DNA of 52,506 nt from NCBI GenBank assembly GCA_022510925.1, contig JAFLSO010000011.1, positions 1-52,506 of the forward strand, written 5' to 3'. This document shows positions 24,782 through 33,341 of the stretch, one piece after another. Below the pieces are notes generated by a model. That model was not told where the DNA came from, made no database searches, and saw nothing but the letters and a program-made list of their open reading frames with translations. Numbering within the stretch: the first letter of the stretch is position 1; every line of letters starts with the position of its first letter. This DNA is from Treponema sp. (GTDB lineage: Bacteria; Spirochaetota; Spirochaetia; Treponematales; Treponemataceae). The position numbers were made by a program, and so were the translations under genes.

Positions 24782-27640
24782 ATGGACACAAGCGAATCTG
24801 ATAACACCGTATACATTCTGGACTCCTACGGACTGATTTACCGCGCGTACTATGCGCTCTTCAATCATCCGCTCACCAACAAAAAAGGCGACAACATAAG
24901 CGCCGTGGTTATTTTTTTCAGGAATTTAAAGGCGCTCCTCACCAAATACAAGCCCGCGTATCTGGCGGCGGCGTTCGACTCGCGCACAAAGACTTTCAGG
25001 CATCAGCTGTACAGCGAGTACAAGGCCACGCGGAACAAGACTCCCGAGGACCTTCTGGCGCAGGTTCCATGGATTGAGGAGATACTTACCGCGCTCGGGG
25101 TTCCTGTGCTGCGCTGCGACGGATTTGAGGCGGACGACGTGATAGCGACCGTGGCGAAAAAATGCGCCCAGAAAAAAATGGACTGCCGCATACTCTCGGG
25201 AGACAAGGACCTTCTTCAGCTGGTGACTGAGACATGCAAGGAGATGCAGCCCGACAAAACAAGTGGCGGCTGGGAGACCACGGGCACAGACGAGGTAATA
25301 GCAAAATGGGGAATACCTCCCGGTAAAATCCTGGATTATCTATCTCTTGTGGGGGATGCGTCCGACAACGTTCCGGGAGTCAAAGGCGTGGGAGATAAAA
25401 CCGCGCTCAAACTTCTCTCCGACTACGGCGACCTGGACGGAATCTACGCGCATGCGGATGAGATAAAAGGCGCGCTGGGAAATAAAATCCGCGCGGACAA
25501 AGAAAGCGCCTACTTCTCCAAAAAACTTATCACGCTCAGGGACGACGTTCCTCTGGACATAGACTTCGATGATTTTAAAACTGACGGACTTGATTTCAGC
25601 GCGGCGGCAAAAAAGCTTTCCGGCTACGGCGCGTATCAGGCCGCCAAATCCTTTGACCCGGCAGCGGACGGAACGGACGGCGCGCGAAGCACATCCAAAA
25701 AGACAGTGGCCGCCGCAGAGAAAAGCGCCGCCTCCCACAATGACGGCCCAGACGCAGGGGAAGACACCGCGGAGCAGGATGACAACGCCCGCCCGCTCAC
25801 ACAGAACAATGGGAACTACTCACCCTGCACCAAACTCTCTGAGCTTACCGCGCTGGTGGATGCGGTGCTCTCAGGCCAGGAAAAATCTGTGGCGCTCGAC
25901 ACGGAGACCGACAGCCTCTGCACGCACGAGGCCCGGCTTGTGGGATTCAGCCTTTGCCGCGAGAAAGGAACCGCCGTTTACGTGCCGGTCATCCTGCCGG
26001 GAAGCGGCGAGATGTTCGCGCCGGAGACCATACCTCTCAAAGACTGCGTGGCGCAGCTGGAGCGGCTCCTGCTTAACCCTGAGGTAACGCTCGTGATGCA
26101 CAACGGGAAATTCGATCTGGAGGTCCTTTACACCAACGGGGCCACAAACATTCCCAGATGCCGCATAGCGGACACAATGATAGCGGCGTGGCTTCTTAAT
26201 CCCGACAATGACGGGAAGTCCCCCTACTCCCTTGAGACGCTCGCGGAGAAAGAGCTTTGTCTTGCGGGAATAGAATTCAGCGACATAGTGGAGAAAGGAA
26301 AGACATTCGCGGACGTTCCGCTTGACAAAGCCTTCCCCTACGGAGCGGAGGACGCGGACTTCACATGGCAGCTGTGGCAGATTTTCAGGGAGCAGATAGA
26401 GCGCAACGGACTGGGCGAGCTTTTTTACGGAATGGAGATGAAGGTCCTTCCTGTCCTTGCGCGCATGGAGGAGGAGGGAATCCATCTGGACAAAAAAACT
26501 CTTTCCGACTACAGCATTGAGCTCGCGGAGGAAATACGCGCCAAGGAGAAAGAGATTTATGCGGAGGTGGGCCACGAATTCAACATCGCGAGCACCAAGC
26601 AGCTGCAAAAAGTCCTGTTCGAGGAGAGGGGACTTGTTCCCATAAAGAAAACCAAAACCGGCTACAGCACGGACAACGCGGTCCTGGAGGAGCTGGCAGA
26701 GCGCACCACGGACCCGGTTCCCCGCGCCATACTGGATCACCGCTCGTTCACCAAACTGCAGAGCACTTACGTGGAGACGCTCCCCACGCTCGCTGACAAA
26801 AATTCCCGCGTGCACACCACGTTCATACAGACGGGAACCGCCACAGGACGTCTCTCAAGCCGCGACCCTAACCTTCAGAACATTCCGGTCCGCATGGAGG
26901 CAGGCAGAAGAATCCGCAGCGCGTTCACGGCGCCGGAGGGCATGGTCCTTATATCAGCGGATTACGCGCAGATAGAGCTTGTGGTCCTAGCGCATCTTTC
27001 AGGCGACAAGAACCTGTGCGCCGCATTCAATCAGGGCATAGACGTGCACAAATCCACCGCGGCCCTGATTTACGGAATCCCGCCCGAGCAGGTCACTCCT
27101 GAGCAGAGGCGCTTCGCAAAGACCGTGAACTTCGGAGTAATGTACGGCATGAGCCCGTTCCGCCTCTCCAGAGAGCTGGGCATAAGACGCGCGGAGGCAG
27201 ATGAATTCATAGACCAGTATTTCGCAACCTATGCTGACGTGCGCAGATTCATAGACGAGACCATATCCGCCGCGAAAGCGAACGGATTTACAGAGACCAT
27301 GATGCACCGCCGCCGTTACATCCCCGACATAAACAGCCGCAACAAGCTTGAGGCCAATAGTGCGGAAAGGATAGCGATAAACACTCCCATTCAGGGAAGC
27401 GCCGCGGACATAGTGAAAAAAGCCATGTGCGACGTGCAGGACGCGCTGGACAAAAGCTCCAGCCCCGCCAGAATGCTCCTGCAGGTCCACGACGAGCTGA
27501 TATTCCAGTGCCCGCAGGATGAGGCGGTGCTGAAAGACTCCATAAGCCTCATAAAAGAGAAGATGGAGAGCGCAGTCAAGCTGAATGTTCCGCTCAAAGT
27601 AAGCCTGGAGTACGGCGAAAACTGGGGGCAGTTCCATTGA
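24782..27640 (+). CDS. polA: DNA polymerase I
   Basis: Repair and Okazaki-fragment polymerase of 952 residues with all three domains. The 5' nuclease (about 8-300) has YILDSYGLIYRAYYALF, GFEADDVIAT and LSGDKDLLQL. A low-complexity linker (about 298-345) follows. The 3'-5' proofreading domain keeps its metal residues: DTETDS, HNGKFDLEVL and YGAEDAD. The polymerase domain has TGRLSS, motif A with D727 (SADYAQIEL), the O-helix KTVNFGVMYG and motif C QVHDELIF. In motif A the Arg that follows IEL in E. coli and Taq (R712 in E. coli) is Val734 here. First gene of a four-gene operon; its stop overlaps the TTG start of coaE. Confidence 0.97.
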   Translation: MDTSESDNTVYILDSYGLIYRAYYALFNHPLTNKKGDNISAVVIFFRNLKALLTKYKPAYLAAAFDSRTKTFRHQLYSEYKATRNKTPEDLLAQVPWIEEILTALGVPVLRCDGFEADDVIATVAKKCAQKKMDCRILSGDKDLLQLVTETCKEMQPDKTSGGWETTGTDEVIAKWGIPPGKILDYLSLVGDASDNVPGVKGVGDKTALKLLSDYGDLDGIYAHADEIKGALGNKIRADKESAYFSKKLITLRDDVPLDIDFDDFKTDGLDFSAAAKKLSGYGAYQAAKSFDPAADGTDGARSTSKKTVAAAEKSAASHNDGPDAGEDTAEQDDNARPLTQNNGNYSPCTKLSELTALVDAVLSGQEKSVALDTETDSLCTHEARLVGFSLCREKGTAVYVPVILPGSGEMFAPETIPLKDCVAQLERLLLNPEVTLVMHNGKFDLEVLYTNGATNIPRCRIADTMIAAWLLNPDNDGKSPYSLETLAEKELCLAGIEFSDIVEKGKTFADVPLDKAFPYGAEDADFTWQLWQIFREQIERNGLGELFYGMEMKVLPVLARMEEEGIHLDKKTLSDYSIELAEEIRAKEKEIYAEVGHEFNIASTKQLQKVLFEERGLVPIKKTKTGYSTDNAVLEELAERTTDPVPRAILDHRSFTKLQSTYVETLPTLADKNSRVHTTFIQTGTATGRLSSRDPNLQNIPVRMEAGRRIRSAFTAPEGMVLISADYAQIELVVLAHLSGDKNLCAAFNQGIDVHKSTAALIYGIPPEQVTPEQRRFAKTVNFGVMYGMSPFRLSRELGIRRAEADEFIDQYFATYADVRRFIDETISAAKANGFTETMMHRRRYIPDINSRNKLEANSAERIAINTPIQGSAADIVKKAMCDVQDALDKSSSPARMLLQVHDELIFQCPQDEAVLKDSISLIKEKMESAVKLNVPLKVSLEYGENWGQFH

Positions 27641-28257
27641 TTCTGTGCGTGACCGGCCCCATGGCAGCGGGAAAAAACCTTGCTGAAAGAATTCTGGGCA
27701 AAAAAGGATTCGTAACCACAGACGCGGATTTAATGGTCCATCAGGCCATAGAGAACGCCAGGGACTCCATTTTCAAAAGGTTCGGGGCGCTCGCGGAAGA
27801 GGAAGGCATATCCATAAGAAACGCGGACGGAACCGTGAACCGCAGGAATCTGGGCGCCCTGATTTTCAAGTCACCGGAACTTCTCAAGGCGCAGGAGGCT
27901 CTGGTGTATCCGGAGCTTAACAGCATGCTCGACTCGTTCCTGCATGAGCACGAGGGGCAGGACGCCGCCATAAACGCCACCGTGCTGTACAAAATCCCTG
28001 TCATGCGAAAAGCGGACTTCGTTCTGTACATAGACGCGCCCTCTGCCGTGCGGTATCTCAGGAGCCGCCGCCGCGACGGAATGTCCGCCAGAAACACACT
28101 GGCGCGTTTCAGGGCGCAGAGAAATCTTTTTGCTAAATATAAAAATGCAGGTGCCGATATTAGAAAAGTATGGAACATAGGTTCCGCTGAGGCCTTGGAA
28201 AGAAAAATAGACGGGTTCTTGCAGTGGTGCCGCAGCGTAAATGAACGCAGAGGATAG
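27637..28257 (+). CDS. coaE: Dephospho-CoA kinase, divergent
   Basis: Last step of coenzyme A synthesis, phosphorylation of the ribose 3'-hydroxyl of dephospho-CoA by ATP. Its length (206 residues) and order of motifs fit CoaE: a P-loop CVTGPMAAGKN at residues 4-14, TTDADLMVHQAIE (like IDADI), then VNRRNLGALIF and YPELN. The base after the Lys of the P-loop is Asn14 instead of the usual Ser or Thr, and the late VPLL motif is weak (ATVLYKI). The enzyme is therefore a divergent member. The start is TTG at 27637-27639, forming a TTGA overlap with the polA stop; no ATG gives a full P-loop. Confidence 0.8.
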   Translation: MILCVTGPMAAGKNLAERILGKKGFVTTDADLMVHQAIENARDSIFKRFGALAEEEGISIRNADGTVNRRNLGALIFKSPELLKAQEALVYPELNSMLDSFLHEHEGQDAAINATVLYKIPVMRKADFVLYIDAPSAVRYLRSRRRDGMSARNTLARFRAQRNLFAKYKNAGADIRKVWNIGSAEALERKIDGFLQWCRSVNERRG

Positions 28258-28260
28258 TTT

Positions 28261-29226
28261 ATGGAACAGAAAAGAACGCTTTGGATTGTGCTTGCTTCCG
28301 GAATATTTTTACTTGTGGTTATAGGGGCGGCGCTTATTCTTTACTCGCCCTCATCTTCGCCCCGCGCCACCGCACGCTCCCTGGCAGACTCCGGTGCCGT
28401 CTGGACAGCGCCGTCATCCCCGCTGGAGTCCCGCACCCAAGGCACGGCCGGCACGAGCATGCCGCCGCTCACTCCTCCGGGCCCGGCGAATTCATCCTCT
28501 GTAACACAGTCTCTGGAAAGCCCCCGGGAAGGCACATCCGATGTGGTGGACATCCTTCCTTTTGATGACGGGCAGGCATCGCGCACAGGAGCGCCCGCCG
28601 ACATCCCTGCGCAGAACTCACAGGGAGTGTACTCACAAAGCGCAAGCGCGCCGCAGATTACGCAGACTGACAGCCTGACCGTAATAGCGAACGGAGCCAC
28701 GAACATAGTCAGCGCGGGAACGACCATAGACCTTAACGCGCTGAAAGAATACAGCCCCAGCGTTACCCCCGCAAACCAGAAAGCGGAGAACGCCATGAAA
28801 GAGACCGGGAAAGCCCCCGCAAAAAGTACGCCGCAGCAGACCCAGGCCAAAACCGGCACACCCGCCCCTGCCACTAAAACGCCCGCGGCATCAGGCACAG
28901 CGAACGTAAAAAAAACCACCGCGCCTAAAGGAAGCACATCCGCAGTTCCGGCCGCAAAGCCCCTGCCGGACCGTTTCTGGGTGCAGGTGGCATCCTACGC
29001 CAGCAAGAAAAATGCGGACGAGGCGCGCGCCGTCCTGGACGAGCACAAAATCCCGTGCGAGGTGTTCACTTACAAAGACTCAAGCGGAAAGATTTTCTAC
29101 CGTGTGCGCGCCGGAGACTACACCACCAAAAGCGAGGCGGAATACTGGCAGAGCCGCATCGCCGAGATTCCCGAATTCGCAAAGTCAAAAAGCTACATAA
29201 CGAACTCCAGCGCCAAAGCCAAGTAA
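28261..29226 (+). CDS. Membrane-anchored SPOR-domain protein
   Basis: A single-pass inner-membrane protein of 321 residues. The N-terminal helix (about 7-27) is followed by a long Ala-, Pro-, Ser- and Thr-rich periplasmic linker (about 30-235). The C-terminal SPOR domain (about 240-318, FWVQVASYASKKNADEARAVL and YRVRAGDYTTKSEA) binds denuded peptidoglycan at division sites in characterised members such as FtsN and DedD. It is 3 bases after coaE and 12 before ybaK. A division or cell-wall role is likely, the specific partner is unknown. Confidence 0.9.
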   Translation: MEQKRTLWIVLASGIFLLVVIGAALILYSPSSSPRATARSLADSGAVWTAPSSPLESRTQGTAGTSMPPLTPPGPANSSSVTQSLESPREGTSDVVDILPFDDGQASRTGAPADIPAQNSQGVYSQSASAPQITQTDSLTVIANGATNIVSAGTTIDLNALKEYSPSVTPANQKAENAMKETGKAPAKSTPQQTQAKTGTPAPATKTPAASGTANVKKTTAPKGSTSAVPAAKPLPDRFWVQVASYASKKNADEARAVLDEHKIPCEVFTYKDSSGKIFYRVRAGDYTTKSEAEYWQSRIAEIPEFAKSKSYITNSSAKAK

Positions 29227-29238
29227 AGGTCCGCCCGG

Positions 29239-29727
29239 ATGAAAAAGACCAACGCCATGCGCATACTGGACGGGCTTAAGATTCCATATCAGGCGCATGA
29301 GTACGATGACGACGGCGAGCACAGGCTGGAGCACGGCGCCGCAGAGAAAACGGCGCTCAAGCTTGGCATAGAGCCGTCCGCCGTCTTTAAAACCATAGTC
29401 ATGCGCACCGAGACAAAAGAAGTGCTCGTGTTCTGCCAGAGCGCCGTCCACGAAATAAATTTAAAGAAAGCGCGGGCAGCCTCCGGGGCAAAGGAAGTGC
29501 AGCCTGTAAAGCAGGACGAGCTCCTTTCTCTCACAGGCTATGTGAGGGGAGGCTGCTCTCCGCTCGGAATGAAAAAACAGTACCGCACGTTCATAGACCA
29601 AAGCGCACTGACCCAGGAGAAAATTTTCGTAAGCGCGGGAGAGCGCGGGCGTCAGATAAGCCTCGCACCTAAGGATTTAATCCGCGCCACGAACGCGCAG
29701 GTCACAGATCTGATTTTAGAAAAGTAA
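29239..29727 (+). CDS. ybaK: YbaK/EbsC-family Cys-tRNA(Pro) deacylase
   Basis: Trans-editing enzyme that hydrolyses mischarged aminoacyl-tRNA, in the best-known case Cys-tRNA(Pro). The 162-residue domain has the YbaK signature: KTNAMRILD, the Lys of VFKTIVMRT (the conserved catalytic lysine), the GGCSPLGMK loop and the closing LAPKDLIRATNA. AAAGG lies about 9 bases upstream of the ATG. It is the last gene of the polA operon. Substrate specificity inside the family varies. Confidence 0.92.
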   Translation: MKKTNAMRILDGLKIPYQAHEYDDDGEHRLEHGAAEKTALKLGIEPSAVFKTIVMRTETKEVLVFCQSAVHEINLKKARAASGAKEVQPVKQDELLSLTGYVRGGCSPLGMKKQYRTFIDQSALTQEKIFVSAGERGRQISLAPKDLIRATNAQVTDLILEK

Positions 29728-29821
29728 AATCCACGCCATACAGAAACCGCCGTCCCCGGATTCCCAGAATCAAACGCAAGGCGCCTTTTTAGGCCGCTGA
29801 AAAAAACACACCCGCGCGCCC

Positions 29822-29849
29822 TTGACATTATAGGAGGGGGGGGTATTAT
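29822..29849 (+). promoter_or_regulatory. Lipoprotein promoter with a G8 tract in its spacer
   Basis: TTGACA (29822-29827), 16-base spacer, TATTAT (29844-29849). Eight G residues (29836-29843) run right up to the -10 box. A change in G number would change the spacer length (16 now) and so the promoter strength. Confidence 0.78.
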
Positions 29850-29877
29850 ACACCCATACTTTTTCAGGAGTTAAAAA

Positions 29878-30774
29878 ATGAAAAAACTAACCCCCATCAT
29901 CTTTATCGTCGCGCTGGCAGGCGCGCTCTCATCATGTGCCACGGCAATCTCAGTGGGCAAAGTGCAGGAGTACAAGCTCACGGTGACAAACCCGGAGCCG
30001 GTCATGGATTTCATCGGTTACAAAATTGACACAAGTCTGGTGCCGACAGTATCCGATTCCTCCGCGGAAGGCGATGAATGGACCGCAAACACAAACACCG
30101 TCATGGTTATGCCCACGGTTGACCAGGCGCAGGCGGTGACAATCACGAAAGGGCTCGGCAATCTGGGGCAGAACCTGGAGAGCGTAAAACTTGCGAACAA
30201 CAAGACGCATTCTTTCCTGGGGAATTTCTCCCTGCAGGAGCTGGAGCTGTACAAGGGCGACAGCAGGTACGTGACTTTTGTGGAGGTCGCGAAAAATGAC
30301 TTTAAATACCGCGACAACGGAGCAACAAAGTTGCCATTCGGCCTGAGCGGTGCAGGCTTGGCGGCTACCAGTGTCGGTTTTCTTGGAGGCGCAATATCAG
30401 CAGCAGGTCAAGAGTCTAGTTATAGCAGTGGGGGATATTTGTATGTGTATTATGATAATAGGAAGATAGCCTTTTCTATTCTCTCGGCTCTGTCTGCGGG
30501 CGGCGCAGTGCCTTTTCTAATTGCGGCATTCAAGTCCTCAAAGACAAAAGTGAGCTTTGACGGCGCCTACAATGTCTATGTCTACGACACGCAGGCAAAA
30601 TCCCTCATAGCAAAAGACACTGTAAGCTTAACCTGGAAGAAAACCTTCAAAGGCTCCTACATGTATGATAAAGAAAGCAAAGATGCGCTTGAGGATTATG
30701 TGGGACAGGAAATATACAATGTGCTGGTAAAAAAATACGATGAGCTGAACAGATGGCTTAAAAACAGAAAATGA
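29878..30774 (+). CDS. Predicted lipoprotein, possibly phase-variable
   Basis: A 298-residue lipoprotein of unknown family. The signal peptide ends in the lipobox ALSSC (C20). The mature part has mixed sheet and helix, with two short hydrophobic segments (about residues 155-175 and 198-220). CAGGAG lies 8 bases upstream of the ATG. It has its own promoter, which carries a poly-G tract, and its own terminator. Bases about 30400-30480 (coding for the segment around SSYSSGGYLYVYYDNRK) use A/T-ending codons, unlike the surrounding gene. I do not assign a function; surface location is plausible. Confidence 0.82.
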   Translation: MKKLTPIIFIVALAGALSSCATAISVGKVQEYKLTVTNPEPVMDFIGYKIDTSLVPTVSDSSAEGDEWTANTNTVMVMPTVDQAQAVTITKGLGNLGQNLESVKLANNKTHSFLGNFSLQELELYKGDSRYVTFVEVAKNDFKYRDNGATKLPFGLSGAGLAATSVGFLGGAISAAGQESSYSSGGYLYVYYDNRKIAFSILSALSAGGAVPFLIAAFKSSKTKVSFDGAYNVYVYDTQAKSLIAKDTVSLTWKKTFKGSYMYDKESKDALEDYVGQEIYNVLVKKYDELNRWLKNRK

Positions 30775-30783
30775 TTCATACGG

Positions 30784-30812
30784 TCACCCGGAAATCCCGG
30801 GTGATTTTTTTT
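30784..30812 (+). terminator. Rho-independent terminator of the lipoprotein gene
   Basis: Stem TCACCCGG (30784-30791) with CCGGGTGA (30797-30804), a 5-base loop and eight T at 30805-30812, ten bases after the stop codon. Confidence 0.92.
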
Positions 30813-30855
30813 ACCGTGAGCATAAAACACGCGGCTGTCACTCACTGCCGCTCGA

Positions 30856-30884
30856 TTGAAAAACACTCGTTTTTTTTGTAGAAT
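30856..30884 (+). promoter_or_regulatory. Promoter giving a leaderless Na/Pi-transporter mRNA
   Basis: TTGAAA (30856-30861), 17-base spacer, TAGAAT (30879-30884), then AAGCGC and ATG at 30891. Both hexamers are the same as in the carD-like promoter. The spacer holds eight consecutive T (30870-30877). Confidence 0.75.
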
Positions 30885-30890
30885 AAGCGC

Positions 30891-32549
30891 ATGAACATCG
30901 TAGCCTCCGTACTACAGCTCATCGGTTCCCTGGCGTTTCTGCTTTTCGGGATGAAGACCATGAGCGACGGCATTCAGAAGAGCGCCGGCTCCAAGCTGCA
31001 GAATGCGCTTGGTTTCATGACCAAGAACAGCGGCATAGGCTTTATTACAGGCCTCCTGCTCACGTTCATCATTCAGTCCTCCGGCGCCACCACGGCCATG
31101 GAAGTTACGTTCGTGAACGCAGGACTTATGACTTTGCAGCAGTCCGTGGGAGTCACGCTCGGCGCAAACGTGGGAACCACCATAACGGCATGGATTGTGG
31201 TGCTTCTGGGATTCGGCTCCACCGTAAAAATCTCCGCGTTCGCGGTTCCCATATTCGGGCTGGGCTACATCCTCACGCTCATAAAAAAATGGAACAAGCA
31301 GTCCCTGGGCGAGGCCATCATGGGATTCGGGCTTCTGTTCATAGGCCTGGACTGGCTCTCCGACACAATAGACCCCGAGAAAGGCACGCTTAATTTTCTG
31401 ACGAACTTCACGCAGTGGGGCGCATGGAGCATCCTCATCGGCGTGGTGGTGGGAATAATCATCACGGCGCTCATTCACTCATCATCAGCGGAAAGCGCCA
31501 TAGTAATCACCATGGCATACAACAATCTTATAAACTGGGAATTCGCCGCGGCGCTCATAATAGGCTCCAACATAGGCTCCACCATAGACGCTGTCCTTGC
31601 GAGCCTTCATGCGAGCGCGCCCGCCAAGCGCACGGCACTGGTTCATGTCCTGTTCAACGTGGCCACGGTTATACTCGCCTGCATATTCTTCAATCCTCTG
31701 CTGGAATTCATAGACTTGATAATTCCCGGCACGCCCAAGGAGAACATAACATATCACATAGCGGCTCTGCACACGATTCTTAAGACCATCACATCGCTGG
31801 TATGCCTTCCGTTCACAAAGCAAATAGCGGCGGCTGTGACAAAGCTCGTTAAAGACGATGACACCGCCCGCGGCACAGAATACAAATTCGAATTCAGCGA
31901 GACCGGCGGAAAAGAGAACGCATCCTCTTACATAATCCGCGCGGAAAAAGAGATAAAGGACATGACTCTCCTTGTAACGGAAATGTTCGAGCGCGTGCAG
32001 AGCGGATTCAAGGACCGCACAGACAACTTCATCACAGGAAACATAGAGGAGCTCAGGGCGCAGGAAGATTATGCCGACCAAATGAAAGAGCAGCTCACAA
32101 AATATCTCATACACTGCTCGCGGCTTCCGTTAAGCCAGCATCAGGAAGACTGCCTTACCATAATGCAGCAGATTGTGGATGACCTGGAGGAGATGACGGA
32201 CGATGTCTTTAACGTGGCGCTCCTGCTCCAAAAATCCATAAACAAAAAAATGACGTTCTCTCAGGACGACATGGACAGGCTGGGCCCCTACCTGGACCTT
32301 GCGCGTCAAATAATGAACTTTATCCGTGAGAACATAAACAAGCATCTGGACGCTGACCAGCTTCTTATCGCCCGCGAGATAGAGCAGCAGATAGACGTGT
32401 TCAGAAAGAATTTAAAACGGACCGCCAGGAAACGCCTTGAGGCCGGAGCGGACGTAAAGACCGAGCTTCTGTACATAGACCTTGTAAAGCAGATAGAAAA
32501 ATTCGGCGACCGTGCATACAGCATAGCGAGCTCTCTTTCGCAGATGTGA
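30891..32549 (+). CDS. Na/Pi cotransporter family protein with PhoU-like tail
   Basis: A 552-residue inner-membrane protein. The N-terminal about 340 residues hold two related membrane repeats with the QSSGATTAMEVTFVNAG and GANVGTTITAW motifs, matched by HSSSAESAIVITMAYNN and GSNIGSTIDAV, characteristic of the PiT-unrelated NptA/YjbB sodium-phosphate family. The C-terminal 190 residues are helical and fit a PhoU/DUF47-like domain. In the family it moves phosphate coupled to sodium; some members may export. The gene starts directly after its promoter without a binding site. The following lipoprotein gene lies 12 bases downstream. Confidence 0.93.
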   Translation: MNIVASVLQLIGSLAFLLFGMKTMSDGIQKSAGSKLQNALGFMTKNSGIGFITGLLLTFIIQSSGATTAMEVTFVNAGLMTLQQSVGVTLGANVGTTITAWIVVLLGFGSTVKISAFAVPIFGLGYILTLIKKWNKQSLGEAIMGFGLLFIGLDWLSDTIDPEKGTLNFLTNFTQWGAWSILIGVVVGIIITALIHSSSAESAIVITMAYNNLINWEFAAALIIGSNIGSTIDAVLASLHASAPAKRTALVHVLFNVATVILACIFFNPLLEFIDLIIPGTPKENITYHIAALHTILKTITSLVCLPFTKQIAAAVTKLVKDDDTARGTEYKFEFSETGGKENASSYIIRAEKEIKDMTLLVTEMFERVQSGFKDRTDNFITGNIEELRAQEDYADQMKEQLTKYLIHCSRLPLSQHQEDCLTIMQQIVDDLEEMTDDVFNVALLLQKSINKKMTFSQDDMDRLGPYLDLARQIMNFIRENINKHLDADQLLIAREIEQQIDVFRKNLKRTARKRLEAGADVKTELLYIDLVKQIEKFGDRAYSIASSLSQM

Positions 32550-32561
32550 CGTGAGGAAGAA

Positions 32562-33341
32562 ATGAATTTTAAAAAGTTTATTTTGTTTACGCTGACTTTG
32601 GGCTTTGCATGTGCGGCGCTCTGCTCCTGCTCAAAAAAAAATGACGCATCACAATCAGTAAATTCAAATGAGAATCTGAGGATAAGCATCCATGCCTCGG
32701 ACGTAGAAATCACTTCCGCAAAGCCCAGATGGAGCGCGGACGACGGGCTGGTGTGCGTGCTGTTCGGCTACGGTTTTAACGATGAGTCTTTTTATTCAGG
32801 CGTCATTCAGGCTCTCAGAGACGAGTTCGGGCTTTCGGACGCGGAGGGGCTTGTGTGGCCTGTCATCTATCCCGCCGACGTGCGCGGAAGGATAATGAAT
32901 CTATACGATTTGGTCAACGAGAGGAACGTGCGCGGAATCATCACGCTCGGCGCGCCGGAGAACACGCATTATATGCTGGCCAGGCTGCAGGACGACTGGG
33001 AGGGAATAGGCCGCTACAGGTTTTTCTCATTCTTTCCGCAGGACGACATCCTGGGACAGGAGGCCACGTGCGACTTTGTGCTGGAGTACGAGCGGGGCGT
33101 TACGGACGAGGCCTCTGACGGCGAGACGGAACAGCATATAGATGACGACACGGCGGAGCTTCTGCTGCGCGCCGTAAGATACATGGCTGAGCTTCCCGCC
33201 CCGCTTCCCTCCGACAACGACCTTCAGATTCACGTGCAGACCATGGCGGGAAACAGAGGCGTGCGGCGCTATGTGGACAATGAGACCGGCATACAGTCCA
33301 GAAATCATTTTGTAATGGAACAGCAGTTGGTAAAAAATTGA
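32562..33341 (+). CDS. Lipoprotein with substrate-binding-like fold
   Basis: A 259-residue lipoprotein. The signal peptide ends at a lipobox with Cys residues at 21 and 23 (AALCSCSKK). The mature domain (VCVLFGYGFNDESFYSGVI, then VRGIITLGAP) resembles periplasmic-binding-protein sugar and DUF3798 folds, but I could not name a family with certainty. A run of nine A (32633-32641) falls right after the lipobox codons. AGGAAG lies 5 bases upstream of the ATG. Located between the transporter and a phosphodiesterase gene; the TTGA overlap at its stop couples it to the latter. Confidence 0.78.
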   Translation: MNFKKFILFTLTLGFACAALCSCSKKNDASQSVNSNENLRISIHASDVEITSAKPRWSADDGLVCVLFGYGFNDESFYSGVIQALRDEFGLSDAEGLVWPVIYPADVRGRIMNLYDLVNERNVRGIITLGAPENTHYMLARLQDDWEGIGRYRFFSFFPQDDILGQEATCDFVLEYERGVTDEASDGETEQHIDDDTAELLLRAVRYMAELPAPLPSDNDLQIHVQTMAGNRGVRRYVDNETGIQSRNHFVMEQQLVKN

